Source: Solenopsis invicta (Eukaryota > Arthropoda > Insecta > Hymenoptera > Formicidae). Taken from it: a stretch of DNA of 64,000 nucleotides. The position numbers were made by a program, and so were the translations under genes. The DNA is taken from assembly GCF_016802725.1 (NCBI RefSeq), contig NC_052671.1:5953001-6017000 (forward strand), read 5' to 3'. The notes under the pieces are model-generated. The model did no database searches and was not told the origin of the DNA. It saw only the letters and a program-made list of their open reading frames with translations. Position 1 is the stretch's first letter; every line of letters starts with the position of its first letter. Below, in pieces: positions 62,719-64,000 of the stretch.

Positions 62719-63400
62719 AGGTGTACAAATAAATAATCCACTATTTTTTATGAAATTCAATATTTATTGTCAAAACAAACCGATATAGACCAATCGTGAA
62801 AGTAACTCTTATTATTTTTCAATACTTTTCTCTATCTCTTAGACAAGATACATAGATCCCGGCTCTATATAAAGCCTAGTTTGTTTCTTTTGACAAATTC
62901 ATCGAGTCGTTTTTTTTCTCTTTCAAATTTTATAAATTTGTCATGAGACAAAGTGTGCTGTATCGAACGGAATAAATTGTAATCAAGTTGCAATAATGCA
63001 TCTGCAACTGGCGATGTGATAGAAGAAGATCGTCACTTAATCAAATTTTTGTATAACAATGCTTGCTCGCAAATGGCAAGATTGGTCAAAAATATATTGT
63101 AACTTAACTGTCACGTTTTACTGCGCGAATATAGGGTTTTTAAATTACTATTGTTTGTTTCGTTCAATGTTTTTGTTTGACAAAAAAAATTTTTTAATAT
63201 TAAAAAAATAAGAAAATGGCTTGATAAATTTATCGTAAAAAAATCAGTTTTTATATTGAGTCGAAATCAATAATTTGACTGAGAAATAGGGAAAAATATT
63301 GAAAAATCGTTGGAACTATTTTTATTATTGAACTATTGATATGTTTCGACAATAAGGATTAAATTTCATAAAGAATAGTGGATTATTTATTTATACACCT
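62719..63400 (-). mobile_element. Internally deleted mariner-family transposon
   Basis: Inverted ends of about 59 bp start AGGTGTACAAATAAATAATC on the left and AGGTGTATAAATAAATAATC on the right. They resemble mauritiana-type mariner ends, which begin CCAGGTGTACAAGTA. The length of 682 bp is about half of a full mariner (about 1.3 kb). The minus strand carries a decayed transposase C-terminus (listed separately). The target TA is clear on the left only (TA at 62717); the right flank is a GT repeat. Confidence 0.8.
62868..63023 (-). pseudogene. Mariner transposase C-terminal remnant
   Basis: Minus-strand translation gives TSPVADALLQLDYNLFRSIQ then HTLSHDKFIKFERKKKRLDE and FVKRNKLGFI before a stop. 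It matches the mariner pattern SPDLAP.DYHLFRS.QH.L...F.....KK.LD.F. The Asp of LDYNLF corresponds to the last residue of the D,D34D catalytic triad. The reading frame is interrupted by stops downstream, and the N-terminal DNA-binding and first catalytic parts are missing, so it is inactive. Confidence 0.75.
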
Positions 63401-64000
63401 CGTGTGTGTGTGTATGCGTGTGTGTGTAAACCGTTGTAAATATTATATATTGTCTATCTGCAAGAAAGGTGACACAAGTCAATATTTTTTAAATTTTGTT
63501 TTATGTGCGGATTGTGTTCTAAATACATCGATTTTCAATCAGGAAAAATGATACAAGTTGATTTTAAATAACAAAATTTAAACAAACGGGAAAAACAAAA
63601 ACAGAAAAAATAACACAAATCAAAAGAGGCAGATTTATGAGTGTAACGTAACACCATACAAAATTAATATTATTATTTCTAAAGTACGAGAAACAAGCAA
63701 TTTCCGCTTGTTTCTCGTTAGCTCTAAGTTATTTAATTTATGTTTAATGCTGTCGTAAATAATTAATTATAAAACATGCCATTTTCTTTTTTCTCTGGAC
63801 GACATATTATATATAATACAGTATAATATTTATAATTTACTATATCAATTGCATAAAAAGTGATTAAAAGAAATGATATAATAAATAATAGGCTATTTAT
63901 GTTTAAGCTACGTCAAGTACACAACTTCACTGAAAATCGATTAAATATCCCGATTAAATGCATTCGTTTTCTCTGATATAATTTTGCACTGGAAAACTTT
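63401..64000. other. AT-rich end of window; no gene
   Basis: It begins with a GT run next to the mariner end. A loose motif, GA(C/T)ACAAGT followed by A/T-rich sequence, occurs near 63470, 63550 and 63613. Nothing else is seen except the hairpin at 63686. Confidence 0.4.
63686..63718. repeat. Perfect 13-bp hairpin
   Basis: ACGAGAAACAAGC, loop AATTTCC, GCTTGTTTCTCGT. It is isolated in AT-rich DNA with no visible role. Confidence 0.7.

Overview
This is a eukaryotic, almost certainly insect, nuclear window. The evidence is interrupted genes with GT..AG introns, many short terminal-inverted-repeat elements, a mariner relic, long (GA)n/(CT)n runs, and alternation of AT-rich repeat DNA with CpG-rich unique DNA. 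The CpG-rich unique DNA and element mix suggest a hymenopteran, perhaps an ant; that is an inference. There are no operons, rRNA, tRNA or CRISPR arrays.

The only convincing genes are a cluster of small three-exon genes of the Ly6/uPAR (three-finger, GPI-anchored) type in the first 31 kb. Each has a signal-peptide exon, a second exon with the first cysteines, and a third exon with the remaining cysteines, the CxxCxxxxCN ending and a hydrophobic GPI tail. Both introns are phase 1. Six copies or parts are visible: A (minus, only the start of exon 1, bases 1-55); B1, B2 and B3 (plus, a perfect tandem array of 2.79-kb units, 4173-12546); C (minus, exons 2 and 3 only, 19207-19845); and D (minus, 29074-30713). 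B2 (116 aa) and B3 (114 aa) look functional. B1 has an in-frame TAG in exon 2. C has lost exon 1. D is intact until a 7-bp insertion replaces its GPI tail with an early stop, so it should encode a 92-aa secreted form. Between B2 and B3, exon 2 has changed far faster than the adjacent intron and nearly always at amino-acid-changing sites, which suggests diversifying selection on the finger loops.

From 20.5 to 28 kb, between C and D, lies a hydrophobic 148-aa ORF where exon 1 of C should be, followed by a roughly 7-kb imperfect inverted repeat. Comparing its arms gives the empty sites of several nested non-autonomous transposons (three with 8-bp hAT-like target duplications, one with a TA duplication). 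Copy D itself sits between roughly 310-bp direct repeats.

From 31.6 to 64 kb I see no convincing gene. The DNA is mixed GC-rich and AT-rich noncoding sequence, presumably intergenic or a very long intron, with simple repeats, an old local duplication (40.7/41.6 kb), two larger copies and one fragment of a 0.8-kb transposon family (56.0, 42.7 and 0.8 kb), a second dispersed repeat (54.4/58.1 kb) and an internally deleted mariner (62.7-63.4 kb). One cysteine-containing ORF at 38 kb is noted as a weak candidate.
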